From Roseateles_B flavus (GTDB lineage Bacteria; Pseudomonadota; Gammaproteobacteria; Burkholderiales; Burkholderiaceae_C): a stretch of 64,000 bases of DNA. The position numbers were made by a program, and so were the translations under genes. The notes under the pieces are model-generated. The model was not told where the DNA came from and did no database searches. It saw nothing but the letters and a program-made list of their open reading frames with translations. The stretch covers positions 9,758 through 73,757 of the forward strand of contig NZ_JBDPZC010000016.1 of NCBI RefSeq assembly GCF_039872765.1. Direction: 5' to 3'. Below are positions 43,884 to 52,669 of this stretch, in pieces (position 1 is the first letter of the stretch; the number at the start of each line of letters is the position of its first letter).

Positions 43884-45224
43884 ATGTATCGCTTCATCGT
43901 CTGGTTGACCCTCTGCAGCTTCCTCGGGACGCAGTCCGCAGCGCTGGCGCAATCGCCAGCCCACGCGCATACCGAAGGCACAGCGGCAGGACAGGCCGCC
44001 AACACGGCCGCGCGCCCTGCCGTCGGCACTGCCAGCGCCACCGCTGTCGCGCCCGGCTACACCACAACCCCGCCGGAACGATCACTCTATGGGCGGTCCG
44101 ATCTCGGCACGGTGGCCGGTAACCGCCTGGTCGCCTGTGCCCATGGCAGCGGGGATCCGGTTTGCGAGGCCCAGCTCAACGCAGCAAGCTCCGCGACGCT
44201 GCCCCACCCCACCGTCTCACCGCATGACCCCGCCATCAGCGCGGCGGCACACGTCACCGCCAACCCCGGACTGCAGCTGGAGGATCTCGCCTCCTACTAC
44301 CGCGGCTGCTCGTCCGCCAGCGGCCCGCCGCCTTCCAGCTGCCCCAGCGGGGTCTTCTGCTTCGCCGGCAGTTGCTTCAGCACCTCCTACAGCATGGATG
44401 CGGACTTCGCTCGCGCCATGAGCTTCATGGAGGCGGCGCGTGAAGCCGGGGTCTACCTCGACCCGCACAGCTTGCGGGTCTTCACCGGTGAGGTCGGCAA
44501 GTGCCGCAACCGCCTGCTGAAGAACTGCTGCCAATCGGACTCGGCCGGCGCAGGCATGAGCAACCAGAGCCTCTTTGGTCTGGGGTCTCGCCTCGTCTTC
44601 GACGTGCTGATGAGCTCAGCGAACCGCCAGTTCCTCTACCAGGGCCTGCAGGCCTTGCTGCTCAGCGGCGGCTTCTCGGGGAGTTTCACGACCTACGGGG
44701 TCACTGTCGCCATCAACGGCACGGCCCTGCCCGCCGGCTCCTCGGTCCTTTACGCCGGCGACAGCATGGTGATCGCCTTCGATCCCTGGTCACTGGCCAT
44801 CGCCGTCGTCCTCTACGTCGCCCTGTCGCTGGCGAGCTGCAACCAGGACGAGGGCCGCCTGGCCATGCAGGAAGGGGCGCACCTGTGCCACACCGTGGGC
44901 ACCTACTGCTCGTCCTGCATCCGGATCCTGGGCAAGTGCGTGGCCTGCATCGAGCGCACGACAGGCAAGTGCTGCTTCAACAGCGTCCTGTCACGCATCG
45001 TCAATGAGCAAGGCCGCAACCAGCTGGGACGAGGCTGGGGCAGCGGCGAAGCACCCGACTGCACCGGCTTCTCGGTCAACGAGCTTCAGTCGCTGAACTT
45101 CTCGACGATGGACCTCACTGAGTTCTACGCCTCCATTGTCCCCACACTGCCCAGCCTGGGGAGTTTTCAGCGCAGCAACGCGGCCCGCGTCCCCTCCTGC
45201 TATTACGGAAAGGGGAGATGCTGA
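43884..45224 (+). CDS. traN: Mating-pair stabilisation protein TraN
   Basis: 446 residues; AGGAG before the ATG. A signal peptide (about 1-22) precedes a Cys-rich protein with FTGEVGKCRNRLLKNCCQSD, LCHTVGTYCSSCIRILGKCVACIERTTGKCCFNSVLSRIVNEQGRNQLG, the TraN core. TraN is the outer-membrane adhesin that stabilises mating pairs; this one is shorter than F TraN (about 600 residues), mainly by having a smaller central region, so its receptor range could differ. The last codons overlap the start of the next gene. Confidence 0.9.
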   Translation: MYRFIVWLTLCSFLGTQSAALAQSPAHAHTEGTAAGQAANTAARPAVGTASATAVAPGYTTTPPERSLYGRSDLGTVAGNRLVACAHGSGDPVCEAQLNAASSATLPHPTVSPHDPAISAAAHVTANPGLQLEDLASYYRGCSSASGPPPSSCPSGVFCFAGSCFSTSYSMDADFARAMSFMEAAREAGVYLDPHSLRVFTGEVGKCRNRLLKNCCQSDSAGAGMSNQSLFGLGSRLVFDVLMSSANRQFLYQGLQALLLSGGFSGSFTTYGVTVAINGTALPAGSSVLYAGDSMVIAFDPWSLAIAVVLYVALSLASCNQDEGRLAMQEGAHLCHTVGTYCSSCIRILGKCVACIERTTGKCCFNSVLSRIVNEQGRNQLGRGWGSGEAPDCTGFSVNELQSLNFSTMDLTEFYASIVPTLPSLGSFQRSNAARVPSCYYGKGRC

Positions 45225-45664
45225 TGAAAGCGCTCACAACTCTGGCCGCCCTGATCACGCTCGCCGCGACGCCCATCGTCGTGATCGCGGGACACGGCAC
45301 GCCGCCCGACCCCGTCAGCCGCACCGCCGTGACGGACGTGCGCCCCTTGATGATCGAGGCCCTGCAGGCACCCCTCGGCCAGGCCCATGGCGTGCTCACA
45401 GGAATGAACGCGCAAGCCATCACCCTGCACTTCAAGGCCACGTCTCCCATCCACATCGACGTGGCCACGCTCCAGCGCTTTGCCCAGGCGGGCTGCGCCA
45501 GGCTCCAGGTGACCTTCTGGCAAGAAGGCGTCCAGTTGGGAGGCCAGGGGCCCGAAGCCGCAGGGCCGCGCCGCCAAACCATCGACTTCGGTATCAACTA
45601 CTGCCTGGACGGTCGGCCGCCCCTGTCGCTTGCCCCCGAGGCGCTCTTCCCTGACCGCCCCTGA
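45224..45664 (+). CDS. Secreted hypothetical transfer-operon protein
   Basis: 146 residues from the ATG at 45224, which shares one base with the traN stop; GGGGAG six bases upstream favours it over the ATG at 45218. A signal peptide (about 1-24) leads to a mature protein with ITLHFKATSPIHIDVATLQRFAQAGCARLQVTFWQEG and IDFGINYCLDG; the two cysteines probably pair. I recognise no family. Its place between traN and traF indicates a periplasmic role in the mating apparatus of this element lineage. Confidence 0.6.
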   Translation: MKALTTLAALITLAATPIVVIAGHGTPPDPVSRTAVTDVRPLMIEALQAPLGQAHGVLTGMNAQAITLHFKATSPIHIDVATLQRFAQAGCARLQVTFWQEGVQLGGQGPEAAGPRRQTIDFGINYCLDGRPPLSLAPEALFPDRP

Positions 45665-45679
45665 ACGCCCTGAATACCC

Positions 45680-46591
45680 ATGAACCGCGTTCTCACCGTC
45701 GCAGGCCCCTTCGCCATCCTCCTGGCGCTGGCCGCGTCGTCCTCGCCGCTTGCCCAGGAACGCGCAGGGGCCGCGTCAACTTCGGCTTCGACTTCAGCGC
45801 AGCCACCATCGTCCCCCTACTGGCAGGACCGCTGGCGCGGCTGGCACTTCTACGAGGAGCCGGAACTCGAAGTGCGCAGGCCCGCCTCGCAGCCGCAGGC
45901 CGCTGCGCCCGCAACATCCGCCCGCCCCGGCTCATCCGGCGCTCGCCCCCCTGAATTGGAGGAGTTCGCGCGGCTCCAGAAGCGGCTGGAGGACTACCGC
46001 AACATCGCCATCATCCGCCCCACCGAGGCCAACGTGCGGCGCTACATGGAGCTGGAAGCCAAGGTCGTGGCCCAGGCCTCGACCTTTGCGGACATGGCCC
46101 AACGGGTTGCTTGGGCAACACCCGCGCTGGACCCGACCCTGCAGGGGCGCCCCGTCAATGCCAAGGCCTTGGAGGTGTTCGACGACACCCAACGCGTTGA
46201 TCGTGCACGGACCATGGCCCAGTTGGGCAAGGACCACGTGCTGCTCTTCTTCTATCGCTCGGACTGCCCGTACTGCCATGCCCTGGCCCCCACCCTGGAG
46301 GGGTTTCAGGATCGCTACGGCATGCAGGTGGTCGCCGTCAGCATCGACGGTGGGCCCATGCCTGGCTTCCCCTCCGCGCGGCGCGACAACGGCATCGCCC
46401 GCACCTTGCAGGTGGCCCAGGTACCTGCCGTATTCCTCGCTCAACCCTTCTCCGGCCAGATCACGCCCATCGGGTTTGGCGTGCTGTCCGAGTCCCAACT
46501 GCTGGAGCGCATCGCTGTCGTGAGCAGCCCTCAAGGCCTGGCCATGCTTCCCAGTGCAACGCACCAGATTGGCCAGGTCGCCATGCCATAG
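45680..46591 (+). CDS. traF: TraF thioredoxin-like pilus assembly protein
   Basis: 303 residues with a Sec signal (about 1-26). Between a Pro/Ala-rich part and the thioredoxin fold lie SPYWQDRWRGWHFYEEPELE and RLEDYRNIAIIRPTEANVRRYMELEAKV, typical of F-type TraF. The fold contains FFYRSDCPYCHALAPTLEGF with a C-x-x-C site and AQVPAVFLAQP with the cis-Pro. F TraF lacks the active cysteines, whereas here they are kept, so it may be an active periplasmic oxidoreductase. Confidence 0.93.
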   Translation: MNRVLTVAGPFAILLALAASSSPLAQERAGAASTSASTSAQPPSSPYWQDRWRGWHFYEEPELEVRRPASQPQAAAPATSARPGSSGARPPELEEFARLQKRLEDYRNIAIIRPTEANVRRYMELEAKVVAQASTFADMAQRVAWATPALDPTLQGRPVNAKALEVFDDTQRVDRARTMAQLGKDHVLLFFYRSDCPYCHALAPTLEGFQDRYGMQVVAVSIDGGPMPGFPSARRDNGIARTLQVAQVPAVFLAQPFSGQITPIGFGVLSESQLLERIAVVSSPQGLAMLPSATHQIGQVAMP

Positions 46592-46600
46592 GAGCTTCCC

Positions 46601-48076
46601 ATGATTCGGATCCAAGCAACCACCGGCCATAACGAAGCAGGTCGGCTTCCAGCCCGCCGATTCACGGCCATTGCCATCTCCATGGCGCTGCTGATCACGG
46701 CCTCGCCGCTACAGGCTGGAGACCTCAACACCGAGGTCAACAACATGTTCAACAGCCTGGGCGCCGTCGGCAACTACACCGCGCCAGGCGCCTTTCGGGG
46801 CCAGGCTTACAACACCTACACCGGCGGCAACCTCATGATGCGCACCCCGAACAAGGTGTATCAACTCGCCGCCATCCAGTTCCCCAGCGCCAAGGCGGGC
46901 TGCGGCGGCATCGACATCTTCGGCGGCAGCTTCAGCCACATCTCGGCCGCGGAGTTCAAGAACATGCTCAAGAACATCACGGCGGCCCTCCCCGGCATCG
47001 CCTTCCAGCTGGCCCTCGAAGCCGTCTCGCCTTTGCTGGGCGGGCTCACCAAATGGGCCAAGGGCTTGGAGACCTGGATCAACAACGCGCGCATCAACTC
47101 GTGCGAAACGGCCAAGGCGATCGTGAGCACCGCTGCGGAGTCCATCGGCTTCAGCTCCCAAGAGAGTTGTGCCGATCTCGCCATGTCCATGGGCATGGAG
47201 AGTGATCGGGATGCGGCGCGTCGGCGCTGCGCCAGCGACCGGCCCAGCATCCTCGCCTCTGCCCGCAGCTCTGGGGACGCCAACGTCAGGAACAAGGCCC
47301 CCTTCGTCGGAAACCTGACCTGGAAGGCCTTGCAAAAGACGGGGACCGCACTGGACGACAGCGAACGCGAGCTGATCATGAGCATCGTGGGCACGGTGGT
47401 CTACTACCCCGAGGAGTCCGGCCGCGATCCCGAGACCGTCGCTCCGACGCTCACCTCCATCAGCCAGTTGCTCTACGGGCAGGCCCCCGGCACGGGCAGC
47501 AACGTGGTCCAGCACCTTCTGCGCTGCAACGACTTCTCAGCCTGTGACGCCGTCACCGTCAACACGGGCTACAACCACACCCCCTTCACGGCGAAAGTCG
47601 AGACTCTGATGCGCTCGATCGCGGAGAAGATCGCCTCGCGCATCGCAATCCCGAACAACTCGCCCGAGGTGGGCTTCGTCAACCAGACCACCGAGCCGGT
47701 CTACAAGATGCTCTCCATCGGCACGAGCATCCCCGGCTCGGGCCTTGCCGACAGCTTGATCGCGCAGTACCGCGACCTGATCGCCGCCGACTACGCCTAC
47801 GTGTTCTTGGAGCGCAACCTGCGCCTGGGCTTGGCCGCCCTGGACAAGGACTACACCTTGCAGCAGACCCAGCGCGAGCAGGCCCGCGACATCCGCCAGC
47901 GCGCGCTGCTGATGCTCTCCCAGATTGCGCAGGAGAAAAGCGCCCTCTATCAGAAGGTGGGCTCCTTCCGGGCCGTGGCCAGCCATCTCGAAGAGCTGGA
48001 GCGCCAACTGCGCTCCAGCATGCCCCGGCATGTGATGGACATGCTGGGGCAGCAGGCGGCCTACATCGCCCGCTGA
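46601..48076 (+). CDS. traH: TraH pilus assembly protein
   Basis: 491 residues with a signal peptide (about 20-39). The start of the mature protein, DLNTEVNNMFNSLGAVGNYTAPGAFRGQAYNTYTGGNLMMR, and CGGIDIFGGSFSHISAAEF are the clearest TraH signatures; SCETAKAIV and ESCADLA carry conserved cysteines. C-terminal coiled-coil segments follow (DIRQRALLMLSQIAQEKSALYQKVGSF). TraH works with TraF and TraG in pilus biogenesis. Confidence 0.95.
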   Translation: MIRIQATTGHNEAGRLPARRFTAIAISMALLITASPLQAGDLNTEVNNMFNSLGAVGNYTAPGAFRGQAYNTYTGGNLMMRTPNKVYQLAAIQFPSAKAGCGGIDIFGGSFSHISAAEFKNMLKNITAALPGIAFQLALEAVSPLLGGLTKWAKGLETWINNARINSCETAKAIVSTAAESIGFSSQESCADLAMSMGMESDRDAARRRCASDRPSILASARSSGDANVRNKAPFVGNLTWKALQKTGTALDDSERELIMSIVGTVVYYPEESGRDPETVAPTLTSISQLLYGQAPGTGSNVVQHLLRCNDFSACDAVTVNTGYNHTPFTAKVETLMRSIAEKIASRIAIPNNSPEVGFVNQTTEPVYKMLSIGTSIPGSGLADSLIAQYRDLIAADYAYVFLERNLRLGLAALDKDYTLQQTQREQARDIRQRALLMLSQIAQEKSALYQKVGSFRAVASHLEELERQLRSSMPRHVMDMLGQQAAYIAR

Positions 48077-48149
48077 CGCGCCACAGCTTCCCACCCTACT
48101 CCTTGCGGTGCACCAACGCTGCTAAACCAAATCCTCCGGAGGCTGCGCG

Positions 48150-50927
48150 ATGTGGGAGATCTACGCCTATCAAAATTCGGCCAGCCTGTTCGGCATCTTC
48201 AACGCCGCGGCCGCCGTCCACGCCGCAGGCGACTACAAGTCGGCGATCGCCGCAGTCGCCTTCTGCGGCTTCGTCGCAGCACTGATCGCCTACGCTTTCG
48301 CCCCAGAAAAGCTGCAGGGCTGGAAGTGGCTCGGCTCGGTCATGCTGGTCTTCTCGCTTCTGATCGTGCCCAAGGTGACGGTGGGCATCGTCGACAAGAC
48401 GGGCAGCAGCCCGGTTCAGGTGGTCGACAACGTGCCCTTTGGCGCCGCATTGCTGGGCAGCCTCACCAGCACCATCGGGCATACGCTCACCGGGCTCTTC
48501 GAGACCACGTTCCAGACCATCCCGGGCACAGGCGCGTTGCCCGCCGAACTCGCCTACGAGCGCAACGGCCTGATGTTCGGGAGCCGCCTGATCCGAGAGA
48601 CCAGCAACGTTGTCTTCCAGGATCCGAACTTTCGCATGGACTTGGTCAACTTCATCCATAACTGCACCACCTACGACTTGCTGGATGGCACCCTTGCGCC
48701 TAACGACTTCTCGACCTCAGACGACGTCTGGCCCCTGATGGCCAGGCCAAACCCCGCTCGGTTCACGCCACTCACGGCCACCTCCAGCAGCACGATCGAA
48801 ACCTGCCCGACCGCCTACCAAAACCTCAACGGCCGCTTGCCGGCCCAACTCTCTAAAATTCAAGGGCAGTTGGCCTTCCAGCTCAACCCGACGCTGCCGG
48901 GTGCCGCAGCAGCAGCCGCCATCGCCGGGCAAATTCAACAGGCCTACCTGAAGAACAGCATTGCCACGGCCTCAGCGACGGCTGCAGACCTGATCCGCCA
49001 GAACGCCATGCTCAACGCGATCGCGGACACCGGCAAACTCGTGGGGCAGAAGATCAACGATCCGGCTTCCGTGGTCTTGGCCATGGGCCGTGCCCAAGGT
49101 GTCGCACAGCAGAATGCAGCCTGGATCAATGCGGGCAAGGTGGCGGAGCAGGCGCTGCCGGTGTTTCGCAACGTCATCGAGGCAGTGACCTACGCACTTT
49201 TTCCCCTGCTGGTCCTCCTGCTGTTGCTCACCAGCGGCCGTGAAACGCTGCTTGCTTTCAAGGGCTATGCCAACGTCCTCATCTGGATTCAGCTTTGGCC
49301 ACCTCTATACGCGGTGCTGAACTACATGGCGTCGATCTACGCCGCCTACGATATCGCTGCGGCGGCCGACCTGGGCACAGGGCTCAAGGGTCTGACGTTG
49401 CAGACCGCTTCCAGCATCTACTCGCGGACGATCTCGGGCGAAGCAATCGTCGGCTATCTCTCCATCAGCATCCCCTTCCTCGCCTGGGCTGCGCTGAAGC
49501 GGATGGAGAGCTTCGGATCAGCGATCGTGGGTGGCATCACCGGGCTGCAGTCCATGGTGGGCTCTTCGACAGGCTCCGCAGCCCTGGGCAACAACAGCCT
49601 GGGTAACGTGTCGATGGACCAGTTGCAACTGGCGCCCAACCGCACCTCCTCTTTCATGAGCAGCTGGCAGAGCGACACCACCGGCGACACCTTTTCAGCG
49701 AGTGCCGCGACCGGCCGCTCCGCAGTCAGCCTGCTGCGCAACCAGGGGTTTGCATCGCGCGTGGTTTCTGTGCGCGTGTCCGAGCAGGACGTTCTGCAGG
49801 CCAGCCAACAGGTGGATGCGGCTCGCAATGAGGCCGTGGTGGCCAGTGCCGAGCGCTCGGCCGCGCTCACTGAGGTGTTCTCGCGAGGGCTCGGGACGCT
49901 GCGCTCCGTGCGCAACAGCAGCGGCTCCAACTCAAGCAGCTTCGAGCAAGTAGGCGAAACGCTGAACAAGCTCGACCAGGTCGTCCAGACCGTCTCTGAA
50001 TCCACGGGACTGAGTCAAGCCCAGGTCGCTCGCTTGGCCTTTGGGGCGGCAGCTCATCTCGGGCTGGACTTCAAGTACGTCGGCGGGAGCGTTCAAGCCA
50101 GCGGGGAGAAGTCCTATCTCTCCAGCCTTTCAGCCCAAGAGCAAAAAGCGCTGGCCAGCTTGACAGGCGATCAGTTGACGGCGTTCAAGCAATTCGGTGA
50201 CCGCGTCTCCAAAGACAACAGCTATGTGCGGGCCCTATCGGAAGACTCCAGGGAGGCGCGAGAGATGTCCTCTCGCCTGGGCACGGCCCAGACACGATCG
50301 GAGCGTGCTGAAGCGGCCCTCTCCAACCGGATCAGCGTCGCAAACCAAGTTTCGACAGCCTTCATGAAGGGCGAGGTCATCGCAATCGACATGGCACAGG
50401 ACCCCCACAACATGGCGATGTTCCTGCGCTACGCCCAGACCTATGGCGGTGACAGCGCCGCCGCGCACACCCTGATGTCGGCCGAGCTCGCGCGGCAGTC
50501 ACAGAGCCCCAACCGGGTATTGTCGGGAGGTAGCGGTCTCCCCGCATCTTTCGAGGACGTGCGGGCCCTTCATCAGCGGCAGTCGATGGGACCCGAGTTC
50601 TCGCCAGATCTTTCAGGCGTTCGCCGAGATCACGAGCGCTCGACGTCTGCATTCGATGGCAAGCCCACCCGTTCAGAAGCGCAGCAGGCGCAAGCTCCCT
50701 CTCGCGTGCGGCAGGAAATCGGACAAGTCTCAGCACAGATTCGAGAGCAAACCGCAGAACGCGATAGAGGATTCGATAGCAAGGCCGAGATAGTCAAGAC
50801 GGATGACGGCACGCTTGCATCAAAGAAATCGCTTTTCTGGCGATCTTCAAAGCAGGTCTACAAGGACGGGAGCTCCACGGTAGAGGAGCTAAAAGGCTCC
50901 GTGAAGGACTTGCTAAAACGCAAATGA
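48150..50927 (+). CDS. traG: TraG mating-pair stabilisation protein
   Basis: 925 residues; GGAGG before the ATG. The N-terminal half (1-480) is a multi-helix TraG_N membrane domain starting MWEIYAYQNSASLFGIFNAAAAV, with ALFPLLVLLLLLTSGRETLLAFKGYANVLIWIQLWPPLYAVLNYM. The C-terminal half is long, Ser/Gln/Ala-rich and helical, ending in a charged tail (VEELKGSVKDLLKRK), and should lie in the periplasm or enter the recipient. TraG acts in pilus assembly and mating-pair stabilisation and is the target of entry exclusion in F and SXT. It ends the transfer operon. Confidence 0.93.
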   Translation: MWEIYAYQNSASLFGIFNAAAAVHAAGDYKSAIAAVAFCGFVAALIAYAFAPEKLQGWKWLGSVMLVFSLLIVPKVTVGIVDKTGSSPVQVVDNVPFGAALLGSLTSTIGHTLTGLFETTFQTIPGTGALPAELAYERNGLMFGSRLIRETSNVVFQDPNFRMDLVNFIHNCTTYDLLDGTLAPNDFSTSDDVWPLMARPNPARFTPLTATSSSTIETCPTAYQNLNGRLPAQLSKIQGQLAFQLNPTLPGAAAAAAIAGQIQQAYLKNSIATASATAADLIRQNAMLNAIADTGKLVGQKINDPASVVLAMGRAQGVAQQNAAWINAGKVAEQALPVFRNVIEAVTYALFPLLVLLLLLTSGRETLLAFKGYANVLIWIQLWPPLYAVLNYMASIYAAYDIAAAADLGTGLKGLTLQTASSIYSRTISGEAIVGYLSISIPFLAWAALKRMESFGSAIVGGITGLQSMVGSSTGSAALGNNSLGNVSMDQLQLAPNRTSSFMSSWQSDTTGDTFSASAATGRSAVSLLRNQGFASRVVSVRVSEQDVLQASQQVDAARNEAVVASAERSAALTEVFSRGLGTLRSVRNSSGSNSSSFEQVGETLNKLDQVVQTVSESTGLSQAQVARLAFGAAAHLGLDFKYVGGSVQASGEKSYLSSLSAQEQKALASLTGDQLTAFKQFGDRVSKDNSYVRALSEDSREAREMSSRLGTAQTRSERAEAALSNRISVANQVSTAFMKGEVIAIDMAQDPHNMAMFLRYAQTYGGDSAAAHTLMSAELARQSQSPNRVLSGGSGLPASFEDVRALHQRQSMGPEFSPDLSGVRRDHERSTSAFDGKPTRSEAQQAQAPSRVRQEIGQVSAQIREQTAERDRGFDSKAEIVKTDDGTLASKKSLFWRSSKQVYKDGSSTVEELKGSVKDLLKRK

Positions 50928-50937
50928 AGTGCCCACT

Positions 50938-51207
50938 CTAACGGTCCCACCGGCGAATGGGGGCATCGCCCTTGAATAGGCCTCTCGAGTGCAAGCCACT
51001 TCCCCCCTTTGTCCAGCGAGTCCACCGTCGACTCCGACCAGGGCGGTCGCCAATCCCGGCAATTGCACCGGCGACGGGAGCTGTGAACAGCAAACAGAGC
51101 CCGACCACAACAACACCCTCCCCCCAGCTACCCTTTCCAGCCACGGTCACGAAGACACCGATCCCGATCCCGATCGACAAGAAGACCAGAGCAAAGAACT
51201 TTCTCAC
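50938..51207 (-). CDS. Small membrane protein next to traG, candidate exclusion protein
   Basis: 89 residues from the GTG at 51207, which has AAGGGGGT upstream; the longer frame lacks such a site. Two hydrophobic helices (about 3-20 and 27-47) are followed by an Arg/Gly-rich cytoplasmic tail. It is convergent with traG, 10 bases away. In SXT/R391 the entry exclusion protein Eex is a small inner-membrane protein encoded right after traG, so this is a positional candidate, but orientation differs and no similarity to Eex is claimed. Confidence 0.5.
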   Translation of the reverse strand: MRKFFALVFLSIGIGIGVFVTVAGKGSWGEGVVVVGLCLLFTAPVAGAIAGIGDRPGRSRRWTRWTKGGSGLHSRGLFKGDAPIRRWDR

Positions 51208-51246
51208 GGCTGCTACCCCCTTCAATGAGCGTACTCCGATTCGGCT

Positions 51247-51276
51247 GGAACACAAGCGCTGCGCCGCTTGTGTTCC
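51247..51276. terminator. Long perfect inverted repeat between transfer and cargo regions
   Basis: Twelve-base arms (GGAACACAAGCG and CGCTTGTGTTCC) around a six-base loop. It lies in the 358-base gap (51208-51565) between the small membrane gene and the dehydrogenase gene. No T-tract follows, so a protein-binding site is as likely as a terminator. Nothing else stands out in this gap apart from the promoter it must contain. Confidence 0.5.
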
Positions 51277-51565
51277 GACCCATGCGAGGACGCTAGAGGC
51301 ACAACCTTCCAGAAAGCAGCTGCGTTGCAAGCAGCCGCCCCTGCGTGCAGCCTCGGCATCCAGCTACCTTAAAGGGTAGTTGTCCGAGAAGGACCTCCAC
51401 CCAATACTGCGCCGAGCTCATGCGGTGATGAGCGCCCAAGAGGCGCAATCCTCCTTCGCCCTATGCAGATATCAACGAGCGCCTCGCGCTCCTTGGCATC
51501 AACTCGGTATGCGGGGCGTAAACGCGCCAAACCTATCACTCGACCATCAACACGGGAGAATTGAC

Positions 51566-52669
51566 ATGGACTTCCCTGTCTCCATCATCGGAGCGGGCCA
51601 CTGCGGCTGCGCTTTCGCGGCTGACCTGCTCCACCGCGGCAGTCGAGTCCTGCTGTATTCGCATCCAGAGCATGCGCGCAACCTGCGGGCCATCCATGAA
51701 GCCGGTGGGTTGCAGTCCGCCATCAAGATCGAAGGAACCTTCGCACCCGAGTTGAGCATGGATCTTGAGAAGGCGGTTCAGTTCTCCCGCTACCTCATCA
51801 TCACCGTTCCGGCCTATGGCCACGACGACATCATTGAGCAGCTTGCGCCTTTCGATCTGAGCCAGCACGTGGTCATCTGCGTCACGGGCAACTTCTTCAG
51901 CCTGGCAGCCCGACGATCACTCCGCGCCAAGGCGCTGCTGGAGACAAGCTCGTCGCCCTACGCCTCCCGCGTCGAGAACGCACTGGTGCGGATCCTGGGG
52001 ATCAAATCCCGGATGACCATTGCAGCGCTAGCTCCTGATTCGATCGGGCCACTGCGCCTGGAAGTTGCCCAACTGTTCTCCATGCCTTTGACGTGGCTTG
52101 GCAACGTGATCGAGGTCGGCCTCTCGTGCATCACGGGCGTCATCCACCCGACACCGACCCTGCTGAACCTGGGATGGATTGAGTCAACCAAAGGGGACTT
52201 CTACTTTTACCGCCAAGGCATGAGCAAGTCGGTCGCAACCGTCATGGAGCAGGTCGACCAGGAGCGCCTGCAGGTCGCCCAGGCGTTCGGTCTGGATTTG
52301 CCGGCCACCATCGACGTGATGAACGACTTCTACGGGGGAAGCTACGCCGATCTGGCAACGTTCGCAGCGCACAGCATCGAGCACAACATGAACAAGGTCG
52401 CACCCGCAACGCTGGAGCATCGCTTCATCTCCCAGGACGTTCCCTATGTGCTGGTCCCCTGGTACGAACTGGGACGCAAGGCGGGTATCGAGTGCCGGAC
52501 CATACGCTCGGTCATCCACCTGGCATCCCTTGCCAAGGGGACCGACTACCTGCGGACCGGCCGCACGCTGCGCAAGCTTGGCCTGCACCTTCTGGAAAAG
52601 GAGGACATCCTGGAGCTCGTGGGCGCCCCCCGTTCCGTGGTGGAGCGAGCGTCCCTTCAGGCCTCATGA
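51566..52669 (+). CDS. Octopine/nopaline-type opine dehydrogenase
   Basis: 367 residues from the ATG at 51566, preceded by GGGAGA; the frame is open further upstream, but that part is not protein-like. The N-terminal Rossmann fold has IIGAGHCGCAFAADLLHRG. The C-terminal octopine-dehydrogenase domain has GVIHPTPTLLNLGWIEST, with the conserved His and Asn, then YFYRQGMSKSVATVMEQVDQERLQVAQAFGL. Such enzymes join an amino acid with a keto acid by reductive condensation using NAD(P)H, and some work in reverse. The EamA gene starts inside its stop codon (ATGA), so the product may be exported. The substrate cannot be told. Confidence 0.85.
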   Translation: MDFPVSIIGAGHCGCAFAADLLHRGSRVLLYSHPEHARNLRAIHEAGGLQSAIKIEGTFAPELSMDLEKAVQFSRYLIITVPAYGHDDIIEQLAPFDLSQHVVICVTGNFFSLAARRSLRAKALLETSSSPYASRVENALVRILGIKSRMTIAALAPDSIGPLRLEVAQLFSMPLTWLGNVIEVGLSCITGVIHPTPTLLNLGWIESTKGDFYFYRQGMSKSVATVMEQVDQERLQVAQAFGLDLPATIDVMNDFYGGSYADLATFAAHSIEHNMNKVAPATLEHRFISQDVPYVLVPWYELGRKAGIECRTIRSVIHLASLAKGTDYLRTGRTLRKLGLHLLEKEDILELVGAPRSVVERASLQAS

